Shown here in pieces: positions 1 through 8,368 of a stretch of 32,694 nt of DNA. The stretch is taken from the NCBI GenBank assembly GCA_902541215.1, contig CACBPV010000014.1, positions 1 through 32,694 of the forward strand. Direction: 5' to 3'. The position numbers were made by a program, and so were the translations under genes. Below the pieces are notes generated by a model. That model worked only from the letters and a program-made list of their open reading frames with translations. It ran no database searches and was not told where the DNA came from. Origin of the DNA: an uncultured Alphaproteobacteria bacterium (GTDB lineage: Bacteria; Pseudomonadota; Alphaproteobacteria; HIMB59; GCA-002718135). Numbering within the stretch: the stretch's first letter is position 1; the number at the start of each line of letters is the position of its first letter.

Positions 1-46
1 CCCATTTAGATTTAAAATAAAACAGCGGCTTTTATAAAGCCGCTGT
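1..46 (-). terminator. Intrinsic terminator of the ugpB-like gene
   Basis: A perfect 9-bp stem (ACAGCGGCT at 22-30 pairing with AGCCGCTGT at 38-46) encloses a 7-nt loop. On the minus strand it is followed by TTTTATTTT. It lies 30 nt past the stop of the binding-protein gene and is GC-rich against its surroundings, as expected of a rho-independent terminator. The plus-strand flank has no T-run, so it acts only leftward. Confidence 0.88.
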
Positions 47-76
47 AATAAAAAGTTAATAATAAATAATTTCAAA

Positions 77-1330
77 TTACATAAGATCGTTTATTTCTTC
101 CATCATTTCTTCTTGGAGATCGCCCATATCATCAGCGTCGCCTGTAGCAATTTCTTCTGTGTAATCATAGATTACCTGTGTAACAGCTAATCCATTTTCT
201 CCAGGATATGCAAACCAATCTGCAAGAAGTGGAAGTTGTTCAACTGCAGTAAGTTTATTAGGGTTTTTAGTATAGAAATCACCTAATAATTCATTCGCTG
301 CTTTGTTTGGTGGAACATATCCAGTTGTTTCAGCAACTAATGCAGCACCGATACCTGATGTAATGAACTTTAAGAAAGTCCATGCAGCATCAACTCTTGC
401 TGGATCATCAGATGTAGACACTAACATTGCAGCGTTTCCACCTGCTGGTAATCTTGCTGGTGTTCCATTGTTAACTCCAGGCATTCCAGGGAATGGTGCA
501 GTTTTTAAAACAAAGTCTGCCTTTGCAGCATTAACTGAACCCAAGCTTGAAGTAGACCAGAACATCATACCAATAGTACCTGCGTTAAACGCAGCTTGAC
601 CATCAGCAATTGAATAGTTTGGCATATTACATCCGCTCATGATTGCTTTCATTTGCTCTAATGTTGCAAGTCCTGCATCACCACCCATATTTACAGCTCC
701 ATCCTTAACCATTGGAACGTTCTGAGTGTGCATTAATGCTTGGTGGAACCAGTTACCTGTGATGTTCCAACCAAAGTATAGAGTTCCTTTACCTGCTGCT
801 TCCAATTTATTACATGCTGCGATAACTTCGTCCCAGTTAGTTGGAATATTATTCACACCTGCTTCAGCTAATAAATCCATGTTATAATATCCAACTGGCG
901 TTGATACAGAAAATGGTAATCCATAAACTTCACCACCAAATGTTGAAAGACTTAACATAGCAGAATGGTAACCATCTTTTTCAAAAGCAGCTTCTTTTGC
1001 AATAAATGGCTCTAAAGACTTAGCAATACCTTTGTCAACTAGAGGTGCTTGTCTGTTAAGACCTTGCATTGTTACATCTGGTAAATTACCTGAAGTAGAC
1101 TCTCTGAAGATTGTTGCAGTTGCATCCTCATAGTTTTCATAGGTTGCTCTAAATTTAACTTGAATATCTGGATGTGCTTTTTCAAACTCTGGCATAATAG
1201 CTTGGAAAGTTACATCGAATAATCCTGAATAAGGATAAGCTACTTCTATTTCAATAGACTTAGCTGAATTAACAGAACCATAAAAACCAAAAGATAATAC
1301 GGCTGCAAATCCTGTAATTAATTTTTTCAT
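77..1330 (-). CDS. CUT1-type (UgpB-like) ABC transporter substrate-binding protein
   Basis: Periplasmic solute-binding protein of the sugar/glycerol-phosphate type, 417 aa, the usual length for UgpB or MalE relatives. A Sec signal peptide (MKKLITGFAAVLSFGFYGSVNSA) opens the mature domain. The ENYED segment and the N-lobe resemble UgpB-like proteins. A strong GGAGGG Shine-Dalgarno sequence sits just before the ATG. The gene has its own upstream control region with an 11-bp-periodic Pho-box-like array and its own terminator, so it is a monocistronic unit separated by 135 nt from phnY. Its likely partners are the ATPase and two permeases encoded at 4323-7298. The substrate is inferred, not shown: next to phnY and phnA it may be a phosphonate or phosphonate ester rather than glycerol-3-phosphate. 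Confidence 0.9.
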   Translation of the reverse strand: MKKLITGFAAVLSFGFYGSVNSAKSIEIEVAYPYSGLFDVTFQAIMPEFEKAHPDIQVKFRATYENYEDATATIFRESTSGNLPDVTMQGLNRQAPLVDKGIAKSLEPFIAKEAAFEKDGYHSAMLSLSTFGGEVYGLPFSVSTPVGYYNMDLLAEAGVNNIPTNWDEVIAACNKLEAAGKGTLYFGWNITGNWFHQALMHTQNVPMVKDGAVNMGGDAGLATLEQMKAIMSGCNMPNYSIADGQAAFNAGTIGMMFWSTSSLGSVNAAKADFVLKTAPFPGMPGVNNGTPARLPAGGNAAMLVSTSDDPARVDAAWTFLKFITSGIGAALVAETTGYVPPNKAANELLGDFYTKNPNKLTAVEQLPLLADWFAYPGENGLAVTQVIYDYTEEIATGDADDMGDLQEEMMEEINDLM

Positions 1331-1381
1331 TTAATCCCTCCGATTCAATATAATGATTAATCTATAACGTAGCCTCAAAAT

Positions 1382-1410
1382 GTTACAATTTTATTACGAA
1401 AATATTACTT
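1382..1410 (-). promoter_or_regulatory. Pho-box-like tandem array upstream of the ugpB-like gene
   Basis: On the minus strand three units share GTAAYA at an exact 11-bp period (plus-strand TTAC at 1383, 1394 and 1405). The core, TCGTAAT-AAAA-TTGTAAC, matches 13 of 18 positions of the enterobacterial PHO-box pattern CTGTCAT-AAAA-CTGTCAC. It lies about 50 nt upstream of the ATG, and TATAGA-like -10 sequence follows. PhoB half-sites are spaced 11 bp, which is why I read this as an operator. It is unproven for this lineage. Confidence 0.5.
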
Positions 1411-1465
1411 AAAAATAAGCTTATTTTTCAATAGCATTAAAAAAATTGAAGAAAAAATGATTTAT

Positions 1466-2908
1466 TTACCAAGGTAGTGAGAAAGTTTTTACATTAGTAA
1501 AACTTTTCATTGCTTCAATAACGCCCTCTTTGTAACCAAGACCTGAATCTTTAATTCCTCCAAAAGGAGACATTTCAATTCTATAACCTGGAACCTCCCA
1601 AATATTTACAGTGCCAACATTTAAACCTTGAATATATTTTTTTGCTCGCATGAAATTATTTGTACATACACCAGATGATAATCCAAATGCGGTTGAATTA
1701 GATATTTTCATTACAGCTTCATCGTCATTAGGCACACGAATGATTGGGATAACTGGACCAAATGTTTCTTCTAAAACTAATTCACTTTTAGGATCAACAT
1801 GATCTACAACTATTGGAGGTAACAAAGCACCCTTTCTTCCAGGGTGATATAAAATTTTTGCGCCGTCTTCTTCAGCCATAGAAACTCTTTTATCAAAAAG
1901 TTCTGCAGCTTGAGCATTAACAACTGTACCTAAGTCTGTTTCCATATTCATAGGATCACCAAATTTAATTTTCTTAGCACGCTCAAGAGCCATTTCAACA
2001 AATTGATCTGCAATAGATTCTTGAACCAGTATTCTTTTAACAGCTGTACAACGTTGACCAGAATTTTTTGTTGCTCCCGTAACAGCTAGCTCAACAGCTT
2101 TTTTAAGATCATCACCTTCTAAGTCATTTAAAACAATTAATGGATCATTACCACCTAGCTCAAGAACTGTTCTTTTGTATCCAGCTTGTTCAGCTATTAA
2201 TTTTCCTACACCTACACTGCCTGTAAAAGTAATGAGATCAATATTTGGATTCTTGATCATTTCTGATCCGATATCTTGAGGCCATCCAGTTACAACTGAA
2301 AACATTTCGGGTGGCAGACCTGCTTCATATAAAACATCAGCGAGTACCATTGCAGTTAAAGGTGTTAATTCTGTCTGCTTACATACTGTACAATTATTAG
2401 TTGCAATTGAAGGAGCAATTTTATGCGCTACCATATTCAAAGGGTGATTAAATGGAGTGATTGCTGAAATTGCCGTTAAAGGTTCTCTTATGGTAAATAT
2501 TTTTCTCGCTTTTCCATGCGGAGTTAAATCACAAGAAAATATTTCTCCATCATCAAGAATACAAAGTTGAGCTGTTAAAGAAAAGACATCAAAAGCTCTT
2601 CCTACTTCGTATAGAGAATCTTGTTTTGAAATACCAAGTTCTAAAGTAATAATATCAGAAATTTCTTCTTTTCTTTTAACAAGTACTTCTGCAGCAGTTT
2701 GAAGAATTTTTTGTCTCTCGTATCTTGTAAGTTTAGGTTGGTAATTTGCAGCAATATCTAAAGCCTTTCTTGCATGCTCTGCAGTACCGGCTGGAACCGT
2801 TCCGATTACTTCACCTGTAAAAGGGTACTCAACATTTATTGTTTTATCTGAAGTAACTTTTTCTCCAGCAATACGCATTGCTTCATTAATCATTTTTTTG
2901 TGCATCAT
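1466..2908 (-). CDS. phnY: Phosphonoacetaldehyde dehydrogenase (PhnY-like, NAD-dependent ALDH)
   Basis: Oxidises phosphonoacetaldehyde to phosphonoacetate with NAD+ in the cytoplasm, feeding PhnA. The 480-aa protein is a full aldehyde dehydrogenase: general base Glu250 in LELGG, nucleophile Cys287 in SGQRCTAV, and the TGS loop at 230-231. Arg104, His155 and Arg286 fall where the Sinorhizobium PhnY has phosphonate-contacting residues as I recall them (numbering offset about 4). The ATG overlaps the phnA stop by 4 nt, so translation is probably coupled. Sequence alone proves only ALDH; the substrate rests on these residues and on the adjacent phnA. A generic succinate-semialdehyde or lactaldehyde dehydrogenase is the alternative. 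Confidence 0.85.
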   Translation of the reverse strand: MMHKKMINEAMRIAGEKVTSDKTINVEYPFTGEVIGTVPAGTAEHARKALDIAANYQPKLTRYERQKILQTAAEVLVKRKEEISDIITLELGISKQDSLYEVGRAFDVFSLTAQLCILDDGEIFSCDLTPHGKARKIFTIREPLTAISAITPFNHPLNMVAHKIAPSIATNNCTVCKQTELTPLTAMVLADVLYEAGLPPEMFSVVTGWPQDIGSEMIKNPNIDLITFTGSVGVGKLIAEQAGYKRTVLELGGNDPLIVLNDLEGDDLKKAVELAVTGATKNSGQRCTAVKRILVQESIADQFVEMALERAKKIKFGDPMNMETDLGTVVNAQAAELFDKRVSMAEEDGAKILYHPGRKGALLPPIVVDHVDPKSELVLEETFGPVIPIIRVPNDDEAVMKISNSTAFGLSSGVCTNNFMRAKKYIQGLNVGTVNIWEVPGYRIEMSPFGGIKDSGLGYKEGVIEAMKSFTNVKTFSLPW

Positions 2909-4146
2909 AGAGCTCCATTTATTGCATAATAAAATGCATCATAGTTATATAATTGTTTGCTAGTATCTAAGTTTTGTAATTTTAAATTTGATATGAATGG
3001 AACTTCTCTTTCATGGAGTCCTCCATGAGAACGTAAAGGTTCATTTAATCCAGAAAGATTGTGTTTATCTTCCGATGAACCAATAGTCATAAATTCTGAA
3101 GACATACATATAATATCACCCATTCTATCTAGAGGTAAATTATAAGTAGAGCATCCTTCATCTTTCGTTAAAACAACTTCTATATCTTTTATTTCTTTAA
3201 TAGCGTTTACAACTGAAGCTACCTTGCTCTTGTCTTCTAAATAAATTGTTGCAAAAGAACCAAGTGAACCATGATGAACGACATATGGATCTGTAATTGG
3301 TAGAATAACTTTAGCTATGTTTGGTTCAAATTTTTTATCTAAATAATCTTGTAAAAATATTGCATTAGGTGAACCATCTTCTTTTGATTTTGGTTTCATA
3401 CCGTGATCTGCTGTGATGATTATAGAAACATTCTCCTGATTTAAAAGACCAATATATTTATCAAACATTGCATAAAATTTATTTGCTGTTTCATTTCCCG
3501 GTGCATACTTGTGTTGAATATAATCCGTAGTCGATAAATACATGATATTTGGTTTGAACTCTTCAAGAAGCTTTACACCTGCAGCCATTACAAATTCGGA
3601 AAGTCCTTCAGAATATACTTCTGGCACTGGCATCCCCAACCAATCGTTTACATTATCTATACCATTGAGATCTTTTGTTGCTTGATCAGATTTTTCAGCA
3701 GAAAAACAAATAGCTCTCTCATCATCAAAACTTAATCCGTTTCCTAAAAGTGTTCTCAACTTGTCCTTTGCAGTAACAAGAGCAATTTTAGAACCAGAAT
3801 TGTAAAATTTTTCAAAAATAGTTGGTGCTCGCATATATTTTGGGTCATTCATCATTACTTCTTCACCAGTCTCAGGTGTATAAAAGAAGTTTCCGCATAT
3901 ACCGTGTACAGAACTTGGTTGCCCAGTTACAATGGAAATATTATTAGGATTTGTAAAACTTGGAATAGCGCTGTGAACTAGTAGGTTTTCACCACTTGAA
4001 ATTAATTTATCAAGATTTGGTGTAAGATTTGATTTTGATGCTTCTTCGAGATACTCTTTTTGACTACCATCAAGGCATATAACAATTGCAGTTTTTGAGA
4101 AAGAGCTTGGATATTCTCTTTGATTAATTTCTAAATTATCGTACAC
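2905..4146 (-). CDS. phnA: Phosphonoacetate hydrolase
   Basis: Cleaves the C-P bond of phosphonoacetate to acetate and phosphate, a two-metal reaction of the alkaline phosphatase superfamily. The 413-aa protein retains the complete ligand set: Asp26 (CLDG), nucleophile Thr65 (PSFTNPNN), Asp208 and His212 (DYIQH), Asp247 and His248 (TADHGM) and His374 (SHGG). Lys126 and Lys128 (TAKDK) match the substrate-binding lysines of known PhnA. There is no signal peptide, consistent with a cytoplasmic enzyme. The start is GTG with no clear Shine-Dalgarno sequence; no nearby ATG preserves the conserved N-terminus. It is first in a phnA-phnY operon, divergent from the ABC transporter genes. Other superfamily members (nucleotide pyrophosphatases) look similar, but the SHGG-His context and the phnY neighbour favour PhnA. 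Confidence 0.92.
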   Translation of the reverse strand: MYDNLEINQREYPSSFSKTAIVICLDGSQKEYLEEASKSNLTPNLDKLISSGENLLVHSAIPSFTNPNNISIVTGQPSSVHGICGNFFYTPETGEEVMMNDPKYMRAPTIFEKFYNSGSKIALVTAKDKLRTLLGNGLSFDDERAICFSAEKSDQATKDLNGIDNVNDWLGMPVPEVYSEGLSEFVMAAGVKLLEEFKPNIMYLSTTDYIQHKYAPGNETANKFYAMFDKYIGLLNQENVSIIITADHGMKPKSKEDGSPNAIFLQDYLDKKFEPNIAKVILPITDPYVVHHGSLGSFATIYLEDKSKVASVVNAIKEIKDIEVVLTKDEGCSTYNLPLDRMGDIICMSSEFMTIGSSEDKHNLSGLNEPLRSHGGLHEREVPFISNLKLQNLDTSKQLYNYDAFYYAINGAL

Positions 4147-4224
4147 TATTTCAACTAATATATATTATTAAAAATACGAATTTATAGTTATCTGCTAATT
4201 AAACTCAATCATAATTTGAATATT

Positions 4225-4268
4225 TGTTAATAAAAATGAAATAAAACTGAAATAAATAGATTTAAAAT
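4225..4268 (+). promoter_or_regulatory. Pho-box-like tandem array and -10 upstream of the ugpC-like operon
   Basis: Consecutive 11-bp units read TGTTAATAAAA, ATGAAATAAAA, CTGAAATAAAT and AGATTTAAAAT. The third matches 9 of 11 positions of a PHO-box unit (CTGTCATAAAT). The CTGAAAT half-site ends at 4253, and a TAAAAT -10 candidate sits 9 nt downstream (4263-4268), the geometry typical of PhoB-activated promoters. The 176-bp divergent gap is AT-rich, so chance periodicity is possible. I saw no equally clear array facing phnA. Confidence 0.42.
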
Positions 4269-4322
4269 ATTCTCAAATTTAATAAAATTTTGTAGATTAA
4301 AGTTAAGATACAGGGGGAATAA

Positions 4323-5456
4323 GTGGGGACAATATCACTTAAAAATATTTCAAAGTCATTTGGGTCTACACAAGTACTAAATAATTTGAATGTTGATATA
4401 AACGATGGAGAATTCTTAACATTAGTTGGTCCATCTGGTTGTGGTAAATCTACGTTACTTAGAATAATTGCAGGATTGGAACAACAAACTTCAGGTGATG
4501 TATTAATAGATAATAAAAATGTAAATAGAGTTAGAGCCAGTGAAAGAGATTTGGCAATGGTATTCCAGTCATATGCTCTTTATCCTCATCTTACAGTCAG
4601 AAAAAATTTAGAAACTCCATTAAGACTAAGAGATTATAATGCATTTGAAAGACTACCCTTGATTGGTAATTTTTCTCCAAGCAAAAAAGAGAAAACAGAA
4701 TCTATAAATCAATTAGTAAATAAAACTTCTGATACTCTAAAAATTTCAGAACTATTAGATAGAAAACCAGGACAATTGTCAGGTGGTCAAAGACAAAGAG
4801 TTGCTCTTGGTCGTGCTATGGTTAGAGAGCCTGTTGCCTTTTTAATGGATGAACCTCTTTCAAATTTAGATGCGGCTCTGAGAGTTCACATGCGATCTGA
4901 ACTATCTGAACTTCATAATTCACTTAAAACTACTTTTGTTTACGTAACACATGATCAAGCAGAAGCTTTAACTATGTCTTCTAGAATGGCTGTTATGATT
5001 GATGGAAATTTATTACAACTAGATACACCTCAAGAAGTATATGACAATCCTTCCTCATTAAGTGTGGCTCAGTTTGTTGGAAGTCCAAAAATAAATATAT
5101 TTAAAGGAACTTCGGACTCAAGTGGGACAGTAAGTTTTCTCAACGTAAATTTAAAAAGAAAAAGTTCTGAAAGTAATACAGATTTACATATTGGTATTCG
5201 ACCAGAACATTTAGAAATTACAAATGAAAGTAATGAAAATTCATTTAGTGGAACAGTTGCATATAGAGAAAATTTAGGTTCAGATATTTTCTTTCATGTA
5301 AATATTGAAGACGGTTCAAATAAAATAATTGTAAGGGGCTTACCACAATTTACACACCAAATTTCAAACGGTTCTAGTGTGAATATTAAAAGAGTTTCAG
5401 ATAAAGCATTACTATTTAATCAAGCAGGAATGAGAGTTCAATTTACTAATGCATAA
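4323..5456 (+). CDS. CUT1-type (UgpC/MalK-like) ABC transporter ATP-binding protein
   Basis: Energises the importer formed with the two downstream permeases. At 377 aa it has Walker A GPSGCGKST (36-44), Q-loop Gln82, signature LSGGQ (152-156), Walker B AFLMDE (172-177), D-loop SNLD, H-loop His210 and a C-terminal TOBE-type domain with IRPEH. The Q-loop-to-signature distance is about 18 residues longer than in MalK, from an insert near 104-130; this occurs in some CUT1 ATPases and argues against calling it plain UgpC. Start is GTG with an excellent AGGGGGA site 4 nt upstream. It overlaps the next gene by 8 nt and is preceded by a Pho-box-like array. Confidence 0.93.
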   Translation: MGTISLKNISKSFGSTQVLNNLNVDINDGEFLTLVGPSGCGKSTLLRIIAGLEQQTSGDVLIDNKNVNRVRASERDLAMVFQSYALYPHLTVRKNLETPLRLRDYNAFERLPLIGNFSPSKKEKTESINQLVNKTSDTLKISELLDRKPGQLSGGQRQRVALGRAMVREPVAFLMDEPLSNLDAALRVHMRSELSELHNSLKTTFVYVTHDQAEALTMSSRMAVMIDGNLLQLDTPQEVYDNPSSLSVAQFVGSPKINIFKGTSDSSGTVSFLNVNLKRKSSESNTDLHIGIRPEHLEITNESNENSFSGTVAYRENLGSDIFFHVNIEDGSNKIIVRGLPQFTHQISNGSSVNIKRVSDKALLFNQAGMRVQFTNA

Positions 5457-6405
5457 TTCAAAAGCTCACATATGGTTTATTGCACCAGCAATCATACTGA
5501 TGATAATTATTTTAATCTTTCCTCTTTTTCTTGCAGGAGGAATTTCTTTTACTGACTACAATTTAGGAAACAAAACATTCGAGTGGGTTGGACTAGAAAA
5601 TTATGACAAGATGTTCAATCGAAAAACATATGTCAAAATGATTTGGGCCACAGCGACGTATGTTATTGTTGTCGTTCCAATTTCTGTTGTACTTGGATTA
5701 TGTGCTGCTATGCTCTTAAATTCACTAAGGTTTGGCGCTGATATATATAAAACAATTTTTTTTCTTCCAGTTATGGCAACTCTTCTTGCAATGGCAATTG
5801 CATGGGAATTTACTCTTCATCCAACATTAGGAATTGTAAATAGTTTTTTAGCGAATGGATGTGGAGGAGTTAGGGAATTCATTCTTGGTTTTCATTGGTT
5901 GCCATGGGTAGACTCACAAGAAAGCTGGTATGCTGTAGCATGTGCAAACAACATGGATTTTCCATATTGGTTAAAACAAAAAAATACTGCGATTTGGACA
6001 GTATGTTTCATAGGAATTTGGCAGGCTTTTGGTTTTAATATGGTTTTATATTTAGCTGGCTTAACTAGTATACCAAGGGAGTTATACCAAGCTGCAGAAA
6101 TGGATGGGGCTAAATCTACATGGGAGCAATTTAAACTTGTTACATGGCCAATGCTTGGTCCAACAACGTTGTTTGTTGTCACTATTACTACCATTAGAAC
6201 ATTTCAGGTATTTGATACAATCGAAATACTGACTAAAGGTGGTCCATCAAAAACAACGTATGTCATGATGTATGCAATTTTTGAAAAAGCTATTCAACAA
6301 AACTTAACAAGTATCGGTGCAGCAATCACTGTTGTCTTTATTGGATTTATTCTTGTGTTAACGTTTTTCCAAAGATATGTCATTGAGAAGAGGGTTCATT
6401 ATTAA
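5449..6405 (+). CDS. CUT1-type (UgpA-like) ABC transporter permease
   Basis: Inner-membrane permease of 318 aa with about six transmembrane helices. The ATPase-coupling EAA loop is ELYQAAEMDGAKSTWEQF, near residue 210. A periplasmic loop at about 130-180 is expanded relative to ordinary UgpA and carries Cys138 and Cys165. Its start overlaps the ATPase gene by 8 nt and its stop shares one base with the next start (TAATG). It should pair with the following permease and the binding protein encoded at 77-1330. The family is certain; the substrate is inferred from the neighbouring phosphonate genes. Confidence 0.92.
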   Translation: MHNSKAHIWFIAPAIILMIIILIFPLFLAGGISFTDYNLGNKTFEWVGLENYDKMFNRKTYVKMIWATATYVIVVVPISVVLGLCAAMLLNSLRFGADIYKTIFFLPVMATLLAMAIAWEFTLHPTLGIVNSFLANGCGGVREFILGFHWLPWVDSQESWYAVACANNMDFPYWLKQKNTAIWTVCFIGIWQAFGFNMVLYLAGLTSIPRELYQAAEMDGAKSTWEQFKLVTWPMLGPTTLFVVTITTIRTFQVFDTIEILTKGGPSKTTYVMMYAIFEKAIQQNLTSIGAAITVVFIGFILVLTFFQRYVIEKRVHY

Positions 6406-7298
6406 TGGAAGCTAAACAATATATTGGGGAAGGTTGGAAGCATGCAATCTTAATTATTGGTGCTATCGTAGTGATGCTTCCTTTTTACATGATGGTTTCA
6501 ATGTCATTAAAATCTCAACAAGAAATCCAATCAATTTCTGGTGGGCTTATTGGTGCGCAAGAAACTCAAACTTTTCCCGTATGTGTTAAAACTGGTTATT
6601 CAGAAGAAACATGTACAATGAAGCCATATCAATACAACTATTGGTTTGCTTTTGAAAAAGCTCCTATTCCTAGATACTTAATGAATGGTGTCATTGTTAC
6701 TTTATCAATCTTCATCATTCAGGTTCTAGTCGCCTTACCGTGCGCGTATGCACTCGCCAAGTTACGGTTTTACGGACGAGAATTTGTTTTCTCGATGGTT
6801 TTATTTTGCCTGCTCATTCCAGTTCACGGAATTGCACTTCCATTATATGTTATGTTAGCCCAGGCAGGACTGGTTGACACCTATTCCGCCTTAATACTTC
6901 CCTGGACCATATCGGTGTTTGGAATCTTTTTAATGCGGCAATTCTTTATGACTGTGCCCGATGAATTAATTGATGCCGCCAGGATGGATGGCATGGGAGA
7001 GTACGCAATCGTATGGAAAGTAATGCTTCCAACTGCAATACCAGCGTTACTTGCTTTTGCAATATTCTCAGTTGTTGCACACTGGAATGATTATTTCTGG
7101 CCTCGTATGGTAATAACAGGAAATAGAGATCTCTTTACTCCACCACTTGGTATAAGAGAATTCAGAGGTGGAATTGATAGTGACGAATTTGGTCCTATGA
7201 TGGCTTCGATAGTTACAGTAACAGTTCCTCTTATTGTTGCTTTTATAATTGCACAAAAACGATTTATTGAAGGAATTACTTTGACAGGTATGAAGTAA
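6405..7298 (+). CDS. CUT1-type (UgpE-like) ABC transporter permease
   Basis: Second inner-membrane permease, 297 aa, six predicted helices, with EAA-loop sequence ELIDAARMDGMGEYAIVWK. The first periplasmic segment contains an insert with Cys60 and Cys70 (FPVC...EETC), echoing the Cys-bearing loop of its partner. Translation is coupled to the upstream gene by a one-base overlap. Bases 6721-7020 have about 46% GC by my count (137 of 300), against about 32% in the two lines just before. The reading frame is intact throughout, so this looks like a recombined or unusually constrained patch rather than damage. Confidence 0.92.
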   Translation: MEAKQYIGEGWKHAILIIGAIVVMLPFYMMVSMSLKSQQEIQSISGGLIGAQETQTFPVCVKTGYSEETCTMKPYQYNYWFAFEKAPIPRYLMNGVIVTLSIFIIQVLVALPCAYALAKLRFYGREFVFSMVLFCLLIPVHGIALPLYVMLAQAGLVDTYSALILPWTISVFGIFLMRQFFMTVPDELIDAARMDGMGEYAIVWKVMLPTAIPALLAFAIFSVVAHWNDYFWPRMVITGNRDLFTPPLGIREFRGGIDSDEFGPMMASIVTVTVPLIVAFIIAQKRFIEGITLTGMK

Positions 7299-7312
7299 AT
7301 TCTTATCTACTG

Positions 7313-8161
7313 ATGACATTGTCAGTAAATTTTATTTTTATCTTAATTCTTGTATCTGCTCTATGTCATGCAGTTTGGAGTGCTATAATAAAATCAAGTA
7401 AGAACCCTTTGTCATTAATGGGTATAACATCTGTCTTAGAAGTTACAATTTTTTTACCTTTAACATTTACTGTTCCATTTCCAACTTTAGAAGTTTGGTA
7501 TTTTTTAATTGCAACCGTCATCATTCATGTCATTTATAGATTAAATGTAATTTATTCTTATAGATACGGCGATCTTTCTTACATCTATCCAATTTCTAGA
7601 GGAAGTTCATGTTTGTTTGTAGCAATCATTAGTATTTTATTTTTAAGTTCTGATATTAGTGTTGCTGGTTTCGTAGGAATTTTAATTGTTTGTATTGGGT
7701 TATTTTTAATTTCTTATTCTAAAAATTTATCTTTTAACTTCAGAGGTTTTGCTCTCGCAATATCAACGGCTATTCTAATTACTGCTTACACTTTAGTTGA
7801 CGGAGTCGGGGTGAGACTTTCTGAAAATGGTTTTTCCTATATTTACTGGCTCTTCACACTTAATGGAATACCTTTGCTAATTATTGGTTTGATCTCGAAA
7901 GATGGTTTACGAAAAAGAGAAACATACACATTTAGATCGGGGATTGCTGCTGGTGTATTTGCAACAAGTAGTTACGCAATTGTTGTTTGGAGTATGCAAT
8001 TTATAGAAATAGCTTATGTCTCTAGTATTAGAGAAATAAGCATTGTGTTTGCTGCAATTATTGGAATGCTTTTCTTATTTGAGAAGAATGCAAAATCTCG
8101 AATAATACCTTCTATTTTAATAGTGAGTGGTATTTCGGTTGTTTATTTTCAAATTCTTTAG
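7313..8161 (+). CDS. EamA/DMT-family permease, probably phosphonate-associated
   Basis: Hydrophobic 282-aa protein with about ten transmembrane segments in two repeats, as in EamA (drug/metabolite) transporters. It starts 14 nt after the UgpE-like permease, so it is very probably in the same transcript. A family of EamA-like membrane proteins (TIGR03340) is described beside phosphonate catabolism operons in several proteobacteria. The N-terminal ALCHAVWSAIIKSS context and the location suggest this gene belongs there, but I cannot run the model. Possible roles are a second phosphonate importer or export of a degradation product. No strong Shine-Dalgarno sequence is visible. Confidence 0.8.
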   Translation: MTLSVNFIFILILVSALCHAVWSAIIKSSKNPLSLMGITSVLEVTIFLPLTFTVPFPTLEVWYFLIATVIIHVIYRLNVIYSYRYGDLSYIYPISRGSSCLFVAIISILFLSSDISVAGFVGILIVCIGLFLISYSKNLSFNFRGFALAISTAILITAYTLVDGVGVRLSENGFSYIYWLFTLNGIPLLIIGLISKDGLRKRETYTFRSGIAAGVFATSSYAIVVWSMQFIEIAYVSSIREISIVFAAIIGMLFLFEKNAKSRIIPSILIVSGISVVYFQIL

Positions 8162-8196
8162 TTAAAAAACATAGACATTTTGGGTTAAAATTTTAT

Positions 8197-8367
8197 ATGA
8201 GTTTTATGGCAGATGATATTGTTGAAGTTGATCCTAAAACTGAAACTATCTCTTGCGATGGTGGTGAAGATGGTTTAGGACATCCCGCAGTTTATTATAC
8301 CTTTAATAACGAGAACAAAATTGTCTGTGGTTATTGTGGTAAAATATTTATAAGAAAAGAAGAATAA
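8197..8367 (+). CDS. Zinc-finger (CHCC / NDUFS6-like) small protein
   Basis: A 56-aa protein with the pattern C-DGG-x4-GHP-x-VYY...KIVCGYCGKIF. Cys20, His29, Cys44 and Cys47 are the expected zinc ligands of the zf-CHCC domain, homologous to the C-terminus of mitochondrial complex I subunit NDUFS6. Alphaproteobacteria carry stand-alone copies that associate with or help assemble complex I. It starts 35 nt after the EamA gene and ends one base before the next ATG. Met4 (8206) is an alternative start. Motif and length fit the family well. Confidence 0.85.
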   Translation: MSFMADDIVEVDPKTETISCDGGEDGLGHPAVYYTFNNENKIVCGYCGKIFIRKEE

Positions 8368-8368
8368 A

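Noticed and set aside
303..599. 98-codon plus-strand open frame inside the binding-protein gene
   Set aside because: It is antisense to a clear 417-aa binding protein with signal peptide and Shine-Dalgarno sequence; its translation has no recognisable features.
1411..1428. Perfect AAAAATAAG/CTTATTTTT palindrome after phnY
   Set aside because: Almost pure A/T with no loop beyond 4 nt, so a weak hairpin at best; it could be a minor terminator, but AT-rich sequence makes such palindromes common. It also sits beside the Pho-box-like array.
77..7298. Calling the importer ugpBAEC outright (glycerol-3-phosphate)
   Set aside because: Only class-level similarity is visible; the binding protein is on the opposite strand, the ATPase has an insert and the permeases have extra loops, while the neighbours are phosphonate enzymes.
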